Assembly: GCF_036865545.1 (NCBI RefSeq)
Contig: NZ_CP142208.1
Coordinates: forward strand, 2,480,001-2,544,000
Origin: Erwinia sp. E_sp_B01_1
GTDB taxonomy: Bacteria; Pseudomonadota; Gammaproteobacteria; Enterobacterales; Enterobacteriaceae
Direction: 5' to 3'
Length of the DNA stretch: 64,000 nt
The position numbers and the translations under genes are program-made. Positions 10,017 to 19,560 of the stretch are shown here, piece after piece; position 1 is the first letter of the stretch; every line of letters begins with the position of its first letter. The notes under the pieces are model-generated. The model was given only the letters and a program-made list of their open reading frames with translations, was not told where the DNA came from and searched no databases.

Positions 10017-10234
10017 GTTAGCGCTCCATGGCCAGTCGGGTCCAGCTCTGGCGTCGTTCCTGAAAAAAGGCGGCTATGATAGCGGATTGTCCGCTTATTG
10101 ACCCTGAAAAATTGCCCCGTCGGATTACCCGGGGCCGTTACAGGCGTGAGGACAGAGACTTTTTATAATTAAGGTGGATATATAGGCTGGCCGGACCCCC
10201 TGAAAGTGATGGAAAACTGCGCAATGGCGGCAAA

Positions 10235-10264
10235 TGTTAACTAAATTTTGCAATAAGGTTAACA
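10235..10264. promoter_or_regulatory. Inverted repeat in the pcaK-pcaQ divergent region, operator candidate
   Basis: TGTTAAC at 10235-10241 and GTTAACA at 10258-10264 form perfect arms around a 16-base AT-rich centre, about 50 bases upstream of the LysR gene. Spacing and position suit a LysR-type regulator site in the 300-base intergenic region 10017-10316. The rest of that region shows no other feature I can support. Confidence 0.4.
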
Positions 10265-10316
10265 ATATCGTTTCGAACGTCTTGCCTGTTAGCAGGCTCG
10301 CTGCTTACGCTGGGTT

Positions 10317-11240
10317 ATGGAAAAAAATCATTTGTTTAATCAGCGCATTCGACTGCGCCATCTGCATACCTTTGTCGCCGTTGCTCAGCAAGGGACGCTG
10401 GGCCGTGCCGCTGAAACGCTGTCGCTGAGCCAGCCCGCGCTCTCCAGAACGCTCAACGAACTGGAGGAGCTTGCCGGTGCCCGTCTGTTTGAACGGGGGC
10501 GCCTGGGGGCACAACTGACCACCATGGGCGAGCAATTTCTCACCCATGCCGTCCGGATCCTTGATGCGCTTAATCATGCCGGGCAATCCTTCACTCCTTC
10601 AGATCCTGAAGAACCCGCCATTCTGCGCGTCGGGGTGCTGACTACCGTTGCGCTTGGCATGCTGCCTTCCATTCTCGACCGCTTCCATCAGCAGCAACCC
10701 AGAGCAATAGTTCAGGTTGCAACCCTGCACAATAATGTCCTGATCGCCGGGCTGAGAGCCGGAGAGTTTGATGTTGGCATTGGCCGCATGGCCGCGCCAG
10801 ATATGATGGCCGGGCTGACCTACGAATTACTGTTTCTGGAATCTTTACGGCTGGTGGTGCACCCTGAGCATCCGCTTTTAAGTGACAACGTCACCCTTTC
10901 CAGAGCCCTCTCCTGGCCAGTGGTGATCTCTCCCGAAGGTACTGCACCACGCAGGCTCGCCGATAAGATGATTCAGGAGCAGGGCTGCCGGTTGCCTGCC
11001 ACGCTGGTGGAAACTTCCGCCACCTCGCTGGCCCGTCAACTGGCCCTGCGTTATAACTACGTCTGGTTTGTGCCCTCCGGAGCAATCAAAGAGGATTTAC
11101 TGCATAACTCGCTTGCAGCCCTGCCGGTGGCTTCACATGGGCCGGGCGAATCAGTGGGCATAATTACCCGCTCCGGTGCGCCCCTGAGCCTGAGTGCAGA
11201 GGTGTTGCTGGCAACCATCCGCAAATCCCATTCAGGCTGA
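10317..11240 (+). CDS. pcaQ: PcaQ/GbpR-like LysR regulator
   Basis: A 307-residue LysR regulator. The winged helix is at about residues 10-68 (LRHLHTFVAVAQQGTLGRAAETLSLSQPALSRTLNELEE), followed by an effector domain with the run IGRMAAPDMMAGLTYELLFLESLRLVVHPEHPL typical of the PcaQ/GbpR subgroup. PcaQ activates protocatechuate degradation genes in alpha-proteobacteria; here the divergent pcaK-type transporter is the obvious target. Only a weak ribosome site precedes the ATG. The last eleven codons (LLATIRKSHSG and stop) are copied twice downstream in an imperfect tandem repeat. The effector assignment is inferred. Confidence 0.82.
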   Translation: MEKNHLFNQRIRLRHLHTFVAVAQQGTLGRAAETLSLSQPALSRTLNELEELAGARLFERGRLGAQLTTMGEQFLTHAVRILDALNHAGQSFTPSDPEEPAILRVGVLTTVALGMLPSILDRFHQQQPRAIVQVATLHNNVLIAGLRAGEFDVGIGRMAAPDMMAGLTYELLFLESLRLVVHPEHPLLSDNVTLSRALSWPVVISPEGTAPRRLADKMIQEQGCRLPATLVETSATSLARQLALRYNYVWFVPSGAIKEDLLHNSLAALPVASHGPGESVGIITRSGAPLSLSAEVLLATIRKSHSG

Positions 11241-11400
11241 AATTAACGGCTGCACTTGGCATGGCGTTGCTGTCGACTATCCGTAAATCCCACCAGGGCT
11301 GAATTAACGGCTGCGCTTGGCGTGGCGTTGCTGTCGACTATCCGTAAATCCCACCAAAGCTGAATTAACGGCTGCGTTTGGCATGGCGCTCCCGGTTATC
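11217..11400. repeat. Imperfect 61-62 bp tandem repeat copying two convergent gene ends
   Basis: Units begin at ATCCG near 11217, 11279 and 11340 (periods 62 and 61 bases); the third is partial and runs into smrA. Each unit contains the 3' end of the LysR gene (units 2 and 3 would encode LLSTIRKSH and stop) and, on the other strand, the 3' end of smrA (RHAKRSR and stop). Units 2 and 3 are nearly identical to each other but differ at several bases from unit 1. The convergent gene junction has therefore been duplicated twice, and the 124 bases between the two genes consist entirely of these copies. Confidence 0.85.
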
Positions 11401-11934
11401 CAGGCGTGCCTGCTCGCTTTTTCGCAATGCCACATAGCAGGCACCGCTGCCGCCATCATGCGGTTGTGCGCTGCAATAGCCCTGAACCGAATCAAACTGC
11501 TGGAGCCAGCGGGCCAGATAGCTGCGCACGATATTGGCATGAGTCTCTTCATCCCGCCCTTTGCCATGAATAATCAGCAGATTGCGAAAGTTTTCCCGCT
11601 CCGCCAGCAGCATAAAACTGTAGAGCTTTTGACGACAGGTCTCTACAGATTGCCCAATCAGGTTCAGACTTGCATTATGCGGATATTTTCCCAGCCTGAG
11701 TTTATCCAGCACCCCCTGCTGGATCCCTTCCGCTTTATACTCCAGCGGCGTGGCAAGCGGGACAATGGTCAGCAAGCCGCTGGTCAGAGGATTGTCTGCC
11801 TGCTCCTCTTCCAGCGTTTTGCGGGAGGGTTTGACTGAAGGGGGTTTCATCCAGTGGACGTTGGCACAATCCTTGAGCGGCTTGACGTCTTCCATCGCGT
11901 CTTTAAACAGATCCTGATCGTTAAGGTCCATCAT
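11365..11934 (-). CDS. smrA: DNA endonuclease SmrA (Smr domain)
   Basis: 189 residues against 187 in E. coli SmrA, with matching ends (DLFKDAMEDVKPLK near the start, ERHAKRSR at the terminus). The Smr domain occupies about residues 90-170 and shows its signature: LNLIGQSVETCR, LLIIHGKGRDEE (the HGKG motif) and PHDGGSGACYVALR. Smr proteins bind and nick DNA, and some act on RNA; the physiological role of SmrA is unsettled. A GGGGGA ribosome site precedes a double ATG. The 3' end lies in the tandem repeat at 11217-11400. Confidence 0.92.
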   Translation of the reverse strand: MMDLNDQDLFKDAMEDVKPLKDCANVHWMKPPSVKPSRKTLEEEQADNPLTSGLLTIVPLATPLEYKAEGIQQGVLDKLRLGKYPHNASLNLIGQSVETCRQKLYSFMLLAERENFRNLLIIHGKGRDEETHANIVRSYLARWLQQFDSVQGYCSAQPHDGGSGACYVALRKSEQARLDNRERHAKRSR

Positions 11935-12018
11935 TCGGGTCCCCCGGTGGCAACGGTAATGAGGATGTGGACTGAGCCACCTGATGAGTTTAGCAAAACT
12001 CTCAGCGGAAGCGACCCC

Positions 12019-12972
12019 CTAATCCGGCTGAGCCAGCGCGAAACGGGCACTCTCTTCATCCGTAATCAATCCGGTGATCCAGCGACCCCGCAGCGCTGCG
12101 GCTATCGCCTGATGCTTCTCTGCTCCTCCGGCGAAGGCTATTACCTTTCGCTGAGTTTGCGCGGTCAGCGGCACGCTGGTCAGCCTGTCATCCAGTTCAC
12201 TGGCAACCCGCTGACCATCCTGACCAATAAAATGCCCCAGCATCTCTGCGGCAACCTGCAACGATTCCAGCCTGCTGACCTGGCCGTCGCTGATAAACCC
12301 GTCGGCGTTGAGAGGGCAACCGGCAGAAACCTGCCCGATGCCGACAAACATCACATCCGCCCTGGCTGCTTTGTCGGTCACGGTGCGATAAATGCGGTGA
12401 TTGCACCATAAATCCCGGTCTTCCGGGCTGTCCGCATACAGCGGCGCAGGCAGAATGAAGTAGCGTCCCTGGGTTTTTTCTGCCATCCAAAGCGGCACGT
12501 CATAGCGGGTACAGGAGCCATCGCTGGCTATAGCGCCAATCAAGGAAACGCAACTGTGCTGAGGGCGATCGAACTCCGGAAGCTCATCAATGGTGGCCCG
12601 CAAAGTACGGCCAGACCCAACAGCAACGATCTGCGGCTGATCCTGTCTCAGCGTTTGAGCCATCACCTCTGCTCCGGCCACCGCAATCATTTGCTGAACA
12701 CCTGCACCTTCCACTCCTGCCGAAGGCACTACCTGACAGAGCTGCAGATCAAATCGTTTTTTCAGTTGTTCAGCCAGCGTCATACAGTCGGCAACCGGAT
12801 GAGCAATGCTGACGCTGACCAGCCCCTCTTCCACGGCCAGCGCCACCAGACGCTGCGCTACCTGCCGCGAAACCCCCAGCTTTTCGGCAATATCGTGCTG
12901 CGTTTCTCCAGCCACGTAATACATCCAGGCGGCCCGGGCTGCCTGGTCAAGTTTCTTATTATGTTTGCTCAT
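12019..12972 (-). CDS. dalR: SorC-family sugar-binding regulator of the arabitol operon (DalR-like)
   Basis: A 317-residue SorC/DeoR-type regulator. The N-terminal helix-turn-helix (WMYYVAGETQHDIAEKLGVSRQVAQRLVALA, about residues 17-47) is followed by a sugar-phosphate-binding-like domain, with VGSGRTLRATIDEL and FVGIGQVSAGCPL marking the nucleotide-like ligand pocket and IAFAGGAEKHQAIAAALRG near the C terminus. It is divergent from dalD, the same arrangement as Klebsiella dalR-dalDKT, so it most likely represses or activates that operon in response to arabitol. A perfect palindrome lies between the two starts. Confidence 0.82.
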   Translation of the reverse strand: MSKHNKKLDQAARAAWMYYVAGETQHDIAEKLGVSRQVAQRLVALAVEEGLVSVSIAHPVADCMTLAEQLKKRFDLQLCQVVPSAGVEGAGVQQMIAVAGAEVMAQTLRQDQPQIVAVGSGRTLRATIDELPEFDRPQHSCVSLIGAIASDGSCTRYDVPLWMAEKTQGRYFILPAPLYADSPEDRDLWCNHRIYRTVTDKAARADVMFVGIGQVSAGCPLNADGFISDGQVSRLESLQVAAEMLGHFIGQDGQRVASELDDRLTSVPLTAQTQRKVIAFAGGAEKHQAIAAALRGRWITGLITDEESARFALAQPD

Positions 12973-13011
12973 AAGTCTGCTCCCTGATTTTCCTCAGCTT
13001 ACTCTGAATAA

Positions 13012-13030
13012 TTGCCCGACAATCGGGCAA
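13012..13030. promoter_or_regulatory. Perfect palindromic operator candidate for DalR
   Basis: TTGCCCGACAATCGGGCAA is a 19-base element with 8-base arms and a CAA centre, located 40 bases upstream of dalR's start and about 114 bases upstream of dalD. Symmetry, length and position in a divergent promoter region suggest the binding site of the SorC-family regulator. A half-CRP motif (TGTGA) occurs 10 bases further right but lacks a good second half. Confidence 0.65.
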
Positions 13031-13143
13031 AAGCAATTTATGTGATCTTACCCGCAGACATCAGGCCCGTTAATCACCAGGCTATAACGCTATCAGGCAA
13101 AAGCTCTTATACAGAGCAAATGCCCAATAAACCGGAGAGAATG

Positions 13144-14538
13144 ATGACTGCTGCCACCCCCTCAATCTGGCTGCACATAGGTGCAGGTTCCTTTCATCGC
13201 GCGCATCAGGCCTGGTATTTCCATCGCCTGCTGCAACAGGGCGATCATAGCTGGGAGATTGCCCTGAGCAATATTCGTGATGATGCTGTGCCTTTGCTAA
13301 ACACGCTGGCCGCTCAGCACGGTGAATATACGCTGGAAACGGTGACCCCAGAAGGCAGGCGTGAATATGAGAAAATCACTTCCATAAAAACCCTGGTGCC
13401 CTGGGATGCAGAACTCACCGGAATGACCGCGCAGGGAGCCAGTCCGCAGACTAAAGTCATCGCATTTACCGTGACCGAAAGCGGCTATTATCTGGATACC
13501 GATCATAAGCTGGATCCACGTCATCCGGATATCAAAGCCGATCTCAATGGTGAAGCCCGCACAATCTATGGCGCGTTGACCCGGGTGTTAAAGGCCCGTC
13601 TGGCGGCCCACGGTGAGCCAGTTACCCTGCTCAACTGCGATAATCTGCGCCACAACGGCGACCGTTTTCGTCAGGGCTTCCTTACCTTCCTGCAGCTCCG
13701 CCAGGAAGAGGCGTTGCTGGGCTGGGTGAAGCAGTACACTACCTCCCCGAACACCATGGTGGACCGCATTACCCCGCGCCCCACGGCGGATATTGCACCG
13801 CGAGTGCTGGAAGCCACCGGCTTTAATGATAAAGCTCCGGTGATGGCAGAAGCCTTTATTCAGTGGGTGATTGAAGATGATTTCGCTGCCGGACGGCCTG
13901 CGCTGGAAAACGTGGGGGTTGAACTGGTGGACTCCGTACTGCCCTGGGAAGAAGCCAAAATCCGTATCCTCAACGCCAGCCACAGTTGCATTGCCTGGGC
14001 AGGCACGCTGATCGGGCAATCCTTTATTCATCAGAGTACGCAGACGCAGGAAATCAGGGAGATGGCCTGGGAGTATGTGACCCAGGATGTGATCCCCTCG
14101 CTGATGCCCAGCCCGTTAAATCTGGAAGAGTACCGCGACGTGGTGCTGGCGCGCTTTGCCAACCCTTACATCCGCGATACTAACCAACGGGTAGCCGCCG
14201 ATGGCCTGTCAAAGATCCCTGGCTTCATTACCCCCACGCTGACTGAAACATTCGCGCGGGGAGAGACTCCACGAGCCACGGCCCTGCTGCCTGCACTCTT
14301 CTTCCTGTTCCTGCAACGCTGGCATCAACAGGAACTGCCTTATGAGTATCAGGATGGCGTGCTGGATGCGGATGCGCTGCATCAGTTACTGAGCCATAAA
14401 GATGCGCTCGCCCGCTTTGCTGCCGATGCCGCCCTGTTTGGTCCACTGGCAGAGCGGAAAGAGTTTGCTGCACTGCTGGAGAGGTCAGTCGCCAGCCTGC
14501 GAAGCTGGGCGAATCATCCTCAGCCGGTCAGCGAGTAA
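13144..14538 (+). CDS. dalD: D-arabitol 4-dehydrogenase
   Basis: 464 residues from the second of two adjacent ATGs (GGAG six bases upstream favours it over 13141). Long-chain polyol-specific dehydrogenase of the mannitol dehydrogenase family: Rossmann start [61 protein letters not shown] segment, and the catalytic KxxxxNxxH motif with Lys272, Asn277 and His280. It oxidises D-arabitol to D-xylulose with NAD+. The closest relative I can recall is Klebsiella DalD, with nearly collinear sequence. It is the first gene of the operon with dalK and dalT. Confidence 0.93.
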   Translation: MTAATPSIWLHIGAGSFHRAHQAWYFHRLLQQGDHSWEIALSNIRDDAVPLLNTLAAQHGEYTLETVTPEGRREYEKITSIKTLVPWDAELTGMTAQGASPQTKVIAFTVTESGYYLDTDHKLDPRHPDIKADLNGEARTIYGALTRVLKARLAAHGEPVTLLNCDNLRHNGDRFRQGFLTFLQLRQEEALLGWVKQYTTSPNTMVDRITPRPTADIAPRVLEATGFNDKAPVMAEAFIQWVIEDDFAAGRPALENVGVELVDSVLPWEEAKIRILNASHSCIAWAGTLIGQSFIHQSTQTQEIREMAWEYVTQDVIPSLMPSPLNLEEYRDVVLARFANPYIRDTNQRVAADGLSKIPGFITPTLTETFARGETPRATALLPALFFLFLQRWHQQELPYEYQDGVLDADALHQLLSHKDALARFAADAALFGPLAERKEFAALLERSVASLRSWANHPQPVSE

Positions 14539-14548
14539 GGAGACGGCC

Positions 14549-16018
14549 ATGTACCTTGGAATTGATGCAGGCACCTCAGAAATTAAAGTGCTGGTGATCG
14601 ATGAACACGGCGCGATTATCGCCACATCGGGGGCAAAACTCAGCGTGCAGCGCCCTCACCCGCACTGGTCAGAACAGGATCCTGAGGCATGGTGGCAAGC
14701 CCTGCAGCAGGCCGTCAGCGAGCTGCGGCAAAAAGTGGGTAAAAGCTGGGAGAATATTCGCGCTATCGGCTTGTCCGGACAGATGCACGGTGCCGTGTTG
14801 CTGGACAGGGAAAACCGCGTGTTGCGCCCCGCTATTTTGTGGAATGACACCCGCAGTGCCGCAGAGTGTAAAGAGTTGACTGCCCTGGCCCCCGATCTGG
14901 CCAGCCTTTCGGGCAACCTTGCGATGCCGGGCTTTACTGCCCCCAAACTGCTCTGGGTTGCGCGCCATGAACCGGCCATCTTCGCGCAGACGGCGAGCGT
15001 GCTGCTGCCAAAGGACTATCTCCGCTGGAAAATGAGCGGCGAAAAGCTCAGCGATATGTCAGATGCCGCAGGCACGCTCTGGCTTGATGTGGCAAAACGT
15101 GACTGGTCAGACAGCCTGCTGGAGGCCTGTGGCCTGACGCGGGATCATATGCCGCGCCTGGTTGAAGGTTCGGAACCGGCTGGAGAATTGAAAGCTGAAC
15201 TGGCACGCCAGTGGGGACTGAAGGAAACAGTGATTATCGCAGGTGGCGGTGGCGATAATGCGGCCAGCGCCGTGGGGATTGGTGCAGTTAATCCAGGCGA
15301 TGCTTTTATCTCGCTGGGCACCTCCGGCGTGCTGTTCGCGGTGAACGATCGTTTTCGCCCTGATGCGGCTTCAGCGGTTCATGCTTTTTGTCATGCGCTG
15401 CCGGATCGCTGGCATCAGATGAGCGTCATGCTCAGCGCGGCCAGCAGCCTGCGCTGGTTATGCGATCTTCTTGGCGCCTCCGAAACCACTTTACTGTCTG
15501 AGGTCGCAACCCTCAGCCGTTCCGATGAGCTTAGTGCTCCCCTGTTTCTGCCTTACCTTTCAGGTGAGCGGACACCGCATAACGATCCGCAGGCCAGCGG
15601 ATCTTTTCATGGCCTGACCCATGCCACTCAGCGCGCTTCACTGGCTTACGCCGTGCTGGAAGGCGTAACTTTTGGCATGGCAGACGGCCTGAAAGTGCTG
15701 GAAGAAGCCGGAACGAATCTGACCCGCTGTTCACTGATTGGGGGTGGCGCACGCAGCCCCTGGTGGGCGCAAATGATGGCGGACGTACTGAACATTACGG
15801 TGGTGACGCACCAGGGAGGCGAGGCTGGCGGCGCGCTCGGCGCGGCAAGGCTGGGCTGGCTGGCAGATGGCGGAGAAGAGACGCAGGTCTGTCAGAAACC
15901 TGCCGAGCTGAAGCGCTACCTGCCGGATGCCGGCCACCATCAGGCGTTACAAAAACGGCTCAACCATTTCCATCTGCTTTATCAACAACAGCGCGAGGCT
16001 CGCGCAGCCGGCTTCTAA
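14549..16018 (+). CDS. dalK: D-xylulose kinase of the arabitol operon
   Basis: 489 residues from the ATG at 14549, which has a TAAGGAG ribosome site overlapping the end of dalD ten bases upstream. FGGY-family kinase: GIDAGTSEIKVLVID at the N terminus (phosphate loop 1), GLSGQMHGAVLLD (substrate region), GGGGDNAASAVGIG and SLGTSGVLFAV (second ATP site), and GGGARSPWWAQMMAD (adenosine motif). It phosphorylates the D-xylulose made by DalD to xylulose 5-phosphate for the pentose phosphate pathway. XylB and DalK are close relatives; operon context decides for DalK. Confidence 0.92.
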   Translation: MYLGIDAGTSEIKVLVIDEHGAIIATSGAKLSVQRPHPHWSEQDPEAWWQALQQAVSELRQKVGKSWENIRAIGLSGQMHGAVLLDRENRVLRPAILWNDTRSAAECKELTALAPDLASLSGNLAMPGFTAPKLLWVARHEPAIFAQTASVLLPKDYLRWKMSGEKLSDMSDAAGTLWLDVAKRDWSDSLLEACGLTRDHMPRLVEGSEPAGELKAELARQWGLKETVIIAGGGGDNAASAVGIGAVNPGDAFISLGTSGVLFAVNDRFRPDAASAVHAFCHALPDRWHQMSVMLSAASSLRWLCDLLGASETTLLSEVATLSRSDELSAPLFLPYLSGERTPHNDPQASGSFHGLTHATQRASLAYAVLEGVTFGMADGLKVLEEAGTNLTRCSLIGGGARSPWWAQMMADVLNITVVTHQGGEAGGALGAARLGWLADGGEETQVCQKPAELKRYLPDAGHHQALQKRLNHFHLLYQQQREARAAGF

Positions 16019-16070
16019 TTCAACCCGGACGCTATGTCCGTCCGGGCCTGCATGCCTTTGAGGAACTATC

Positions 16071-17363
16071 ATGAAATCAGCAAAAAACTGGTTCGGCCTT
16101 CCCCTGTCGCTGGTTTGGGGTTACATCGCCATCGCCGTCTTTATGAGCGGGGACGGCTTTGAGATGGCCTTCCTGTCCAAGCACATTACCGATCTGGGCT
16201 TTACCCCTTCCCAGTCTGCCATGGTCTTTACCCTTTATGGTGCGGCAGCCGCGCTTGCTGCCTGGAGTTCGGGCGTGGTGGCAGAGATCATCACGCCACA
16301 GCGGGCAATGCGCATAGGATTTATTCTTTGGGTGGTGATGCATATCCTGTTTATGACCCTGGGACTGGGCATGCGTAACTATCCGCTGATGCTGCTGTTT
16401 TACGGTATTCGTGGCCTGGCTTATCCGCTGTTCATTTATTCGTTCGTGATGCTGGTGGTTCAAAACGTCCCCAAACATCAACTCTCATCTGCGATGGGCT
16501 GGTTCTGGGCGATGTATTCCGTGGGTATTGGCTGCGTCGGCAGTTATCTGCCCAGCTTTACCATTCCCTGGATGGGCGAAACCGGCACCCTGTGGTTTGC
16601 CATTGCCTGGGTGGTGGCAGGGGGTTTGATGGCGATGATCCTGCTGCGCAATGTTGGCAGTGAAAGTGAGAAGGCCAGTCTTTCCACCAGAGAGAAATTC
16701 ACCGAGCTATCACGGGCCGTCACCATCCTGTTTACTAACCGTAATATTTTCCTGGCCTGCCTGATCCGTATCATCAACACCCTGTCACTGTTTGGCTTTG
16801 CCGTGATCATGCCAATGCTGTTTGTGGGTCGCCTTGGCTTCAGCATGTCAGAATGGCTGCAAATTTGGGCGGTGTTCTTCTTTGTGACCATCTTCACCAA
16901 CATCATGTGGGGCGTGCTGGGCGAATATATTGGCTGGATACGTCAGGTGCGGTGGTTTGGTTGCCTGGGCTGTGCGCTGTCGAGTCTCGCCTTCTACTAT
17001 CTGCCGGTGACCTTTGGCCATAACTACTGGATGGCGATGATCCCGGCCGTTATGCTGGGAATTACAGTGGCCGCCTTTGTGCCGATGACCGCCGTCTTCC
17101 CGGTGCTGGAACCGAAACACAAAGGGGCGGCGATCTCGATTTATAACCTCTCTGCTGGCCTGAGTAACTTTCTCGCCCCGGCCATTGCCTCACTGGTTTT
17201 ACCCTTCTTTGATATCGTCGGGGTTGTATGGACATATACCGGTTTATATCTGTTTGCCGGGATTTTGACGCTCATCATTAAAGTAGAACAACCTGCCCGG
17301 GTAACGGCTAAAAGCCACACAAACCACTATCAGGGCGAGGTAACGCTGGAGAACAAATCTTAG
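16071..17363 (+). CDS. dalT: D-arabitol:H+ symporter (MFS, DalT/RbtT type)
   Basis: A 430-residue inner-membrane transporter with 12 hydrophobic segments. The opening LSLVWGYIAIAVFMSGDGFEMAFLS with its buried acidic residues, GIRGLAYPLFIYSFVMLVV and FWAMYSVGIGCVGS match Klebsiella DalT and RbtT. It lies 52 bases after dalK, completing dalD-dalK-dalT: uptake, oxidation and phosphorylation. A hairpin with a short T tract follows the stop. Ribitol is a possible alternative substrate, but no ribitol dehydrogenase is nearby. Confidence 0.9.
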   Translation: MKSAKNWFGLPLSLVWGYIAIAVFMSGDGFEMAFLSKHITDLGFTPSQSAMVFTLYGAAAALAAWSSGVVAEIITPQRAMRIGFILWVVMHILFMTLGLGMRNYPLMLLFYGIRGLAYPLFIYSFVMLVVQNVPKHQLSSAMGWFWAMYSVGIGCVGSYLPSFTIPWMGETGTLWFAIAWVVAGGLMAMILLRNVGSESEKASLSTREKFTELSRAVTILFTNRNIFLACLIRIINTLSLFGFAVIMPMLFVGRLGFSMSEWLQIWAVFFFVTIFTNIMWGVLGEYIGWIRQVRWFGCLGCALSSLAFYYLPVTFGHNYWMAMIPAVMLGITVAAFVPMTAVFPVLEPKHKGAAISIYNLSAGLSNFLAPAIASLVLPFFDIVGVVWTYTGLYLFAGILTLIIKVEQPARVTAKSHTNHYQGEVTLENKS

Positions 17364-17389
17364 GTCCGTATAAAGGCAATATTTTCAAC

Positions 17390-17421
17390 GGGATGCATTT
17401 TTATACAGCATCCCTGCTTTT
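17390..17421 (+). terminator. Rho-independent terminator of the dal operon
   Basis: GGGATGC at 17390-17396 pairs with GCATCCC at 17408-17414 around an 11-base AT-rich loop, followed by TGCTTTTT. It starts 27 bases after the dalT stop. Confidence 0.7.
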
Positions 17422-17476
17422 TATGTGGCTAAAACTGTCCCTACCCGTTCCCTTAGGTTACAAAAAAATGTTAAAA

Positions 17477-17490
17477 TTGACCCCAGTCAA
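17477..17490. promoter_or_regulatory. FNR box upstream of fnr (autoregulation)
   Basis: TTGACCCCAGTCAA is a perfect palindrome around a CCCA centre and matches the FNR consensus TTGAT-N4-ATCAA at eight of ten positions. It is centred about 28 bases before the fnr start, which is where E. coli fnr carries its autorepression site. Confidence 0.8.
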
Positions 17491-17511
17491 TAATCATTCG
17501 AGCGTATCACT

Positions 17512-18267
17512 ATGATCCCGGAAAAGCGTGTTATCAACAGACGTATCCAGTCTGGCGGTTGTGCTATTCATTGTCAGGATTGCAGCATCAGCCAGCTCTG
17601 TATTCCCTTCACGCTGAACGAGCACGAACTCGATCAGCTGGACAATATTATCGAACGCAAAAAGCCTATTCAGAAGGGCCAGACGCTGTTCAAAGCCGGG
17701 GACGAGCTGAAATCGCTATACGCTATTCGCTCCGGGACCATCAAAAGCTACACCATTACCGAACAGGGCGACGAGCAGATCACCGGCTTTCACCTGGCTG
17801 GCGATCTGGTCGGCTTTGACGCCATTAACGGCGGCCAGCACCCCAGCTTCTCCCAGGCACTGGAAACGGCGATGGTCTGTGAAATCCCCTTTGAAACCCT
17901 TGATGATCTCTCAGGTAAAATGCCCAGCCTGCGCCAGCAGATGATGCGTCTGATGAGCGGGGAGATCAAAGGTGACCAGGAGATGATCCTGCTGCTCTCT
18001 AAAAAGAATGCTGAAGAGCGCCTTGCCGCCTTTATCTATGGCCTTTCCCGTCGCTTTGCGGAACGGGGTTTTTCACCGCGAGAATTCCGTCTGACCATGA
18101 CCCGTGGTGATATTGGCAACTATCTCGGCTTAACGGTTGAGACCATCAGCCGCTTACTGGGACGCTTCCAGAAAAGTGGCATGCTGGCGGTTAAAGGCAA
18201 ATACATCACTATTGAAGATCATGACGTGCTGTCGCAGCTTGCGGGCCAAAGCCGCGCTATAGCCTGA
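17512..18267 (+). CDS. fnr: FNR, oxygen-sensing fumarate/nitrate reduction regulator
   Basis: 251 residues, nearly identical to E. coli FNR (250, one extra residue near the N terminus). The [4Fe-4S] ligands Cys21, Cys24, Cys30 and the cysteine in [16 protein letters not shown] context (about 123) are all present; the cNMP-like domain spans about residues 45-160 and the C-terminal helix-turn-helix reads [19 protein letters not shown]. It is the global activator of anaerobic respiration and repressor of aerobic genes. It stands alone, with its own FNR box upstream, next to uspE as in E. coli. Confidence 0.98.
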   Translation: MIPEKRVINRRIQSGGCAIHCQDCSISQLCIPFTLNEHELDQLDNIIERKKPIQKGQTLFKAGDELKSLYAIRSGTIKSYTITEQGDEQITGFHLAGDLVGFDAINGGQHPSFSQALETAMVCEIPFETLDDLSGKMPSLRQQMMRLMSGEIKGDQEMILLLSKKNAEERLAAFIYGLSRRFAERGFSPREFRLTMTRGDIGNYLGLTVETISRLLGRFQKSGMLAVKGKYITIEDHDVLSQLAGQSRAIA

Positions 18268-18449
18268 CAGTCCTGGCCGGGGGCAGCCTGCTGACCCGGC
18301 CAAAAATTATCCTGCGTTTCCTTCCCTGCCAGTTCTGGCAAATAGCCTGCTTATTATTTGTTATAATATTGATCCCGCTATAACTTTTTCCTTCTGCCGC
18401 AGCCACGATTGGGCTATCTTTAACCTAACCAGCGGTTGGAGGTTCAGCT

Positions 18450-19400
18450 ATGTCCAAATATCAAAACATTCTTGTGGCAATAGATCCGCAACAGGACGAC
18501 CAGCCAGCCCTTCGCCGGGCTGTCTATCTTAACCAACGTCTTGGTGGCCGGATCACCGCTTTCTTGCCCATTTATGATTTCTCCTACGAAATGACCACCC
18601 TGCTTTCCCCTGATGAACGCACAACCATGCGTAAAGGTGTGGTCAGCCAGCGCACGGAATGGATCCGCGATCAGGCTCAGTCCTATCTGGATGCAGGCGT
18701 GCAGATTGATATCAAAGTCATCTGGCATAACCGGCCCTATGAGGCGATCATTCAGGAAGTCCTGAACGGACGCTACGATCTGGTTTTGAAAATGGCGCAC
18801 CAGCACGATCGCCTGCAGGCAGTGGTTTTCACGCCTACTGACTGGCATCTGCTGCGTAAATGCCCCTGCCCGGTCTGGATGGTGAAAGATCAGCCCTGGC
18901 CGGAAGGTGGCCGTGCCGTGGTAGCCGTTAATCTGGCCAGTGAAGAGCCTCACCATGACCCACTCAACACCAAACTGGTGAGGGAGACGCTTGAACTGGC
19001 AGATATGGTGAACCATACCGAGGTTCATCTGGTCGGAGCCTATCCCATCACCCCAATCAATATCGCCATTGAACTGCCGGATTTTGACCCGAGCGTTTAT
19101 AACGACGCTATCCGTGGTCAGCATCTGCTGGCGATGAAAGCGCTGAGGCAGAAATTCGGCATCGACGAGAAGTTTACCCATGTCGATAAAGGCCTGCCTG
19201 AAGAGGTGATCCCTGACCTTGCCGATCATCTTGATGCGGGTGTGGTGGTGCTAGGCACCATTGGGCGTACCGGATTGTCTGCTGCCTTCCTGGGCAATAC
19301 GGCTGAGCAGGTTATCGATCATCTGCGTTGCGATCTGCTGGCGATCAAACCGGATGGTTATGCTTCGCCGGTCGAGCTTGATGATGATGAAGATGATTAA
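18450..19400 (+). CDS. uspE: Universal stress protein E
   Basis: 316 residues, against 316 in E. coli. Two tandem Usp domains: domain 1 starts [21 protein letters not shown], domain 2 starts about residue 155, and the C-terminal copy has a nucleotide-type loop [24 protein letters not shown]. An acidic tail (DDDEDD) ends the protein. UspE is a cytoplasmic stress protein connected with motility, aggregation and DNA damage tolerance. A GGAGG ribosome site precedes the ATG; the fnr-uspE order is conserved among enterobacteria. Confidence 0.96.
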   Translation: MSKYQNILVAIDPQQDDQPALRRAVYLNQRLGGRITAFLPIYDFSYEMTTLLSPDERTTMRKGVVSQRTEWIRDQAQSYLDAGVQIDIKVIWHNRPYEAIIQEVLNGRYDLVLKMAHQHDRLQAVVFTPTDWHLLRKCPCPVWMVKDQPWPEGGRAVVAVNLASEEPHHDPLNTKLVRETLELADMVNHTEVHLVGAYPITPINIAIELPDFDPSVYNDAIRGQHLLAMKALRQKFGIDEKFTHVDKGLPEEVIPDLADHLDAGVVVLGTIGRTGLSAAFLGNTAEQVIDHLRCDLLAIKPDGYASPVELDDDEDD

Positions 19401-19440
19401 TGCCTGGCGTAGTCTTAACTGACTTACAGCATTAAATAAG

Positions 19441-19468
19441 AAAAGGCCGGGAGATCCCGGCCTTTTTT
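19441..19468. terminator. Bidirectional terminator between uspE and pntB
   Basis: AAAAGGCCGGGA at 19441-19452 pairs with TCCCGGCCTTTT at 19455-19466, with T runs on both strands. It lies between convergent uspE and pntB. Confidence 0.88.
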
Positions 19469-19560
19469 ATGTGCTGTTGCCTGATAAAACAGGTGGATTA
19501 GGGCAGCGCGCTGTCAGCATGGTTATTCACTCTTTGATGCAGGCTGCCCCTGCCCCGTTT

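Noticed and set aside
18272..18305. GC-rich inverted repeat after fnr (TGGCCGGG and CCCGGCCA)
   Set aside because: Followed by A rather than T on the plus strand and no T tract on the minus strand, so a terminator call is not supported.
18444..19229. Long open frame (261 codons) antisense to uspE
   Set aside because: uspE is a clear, conserved gene on the other strand; the antisense frame has no family features or ribosome site.
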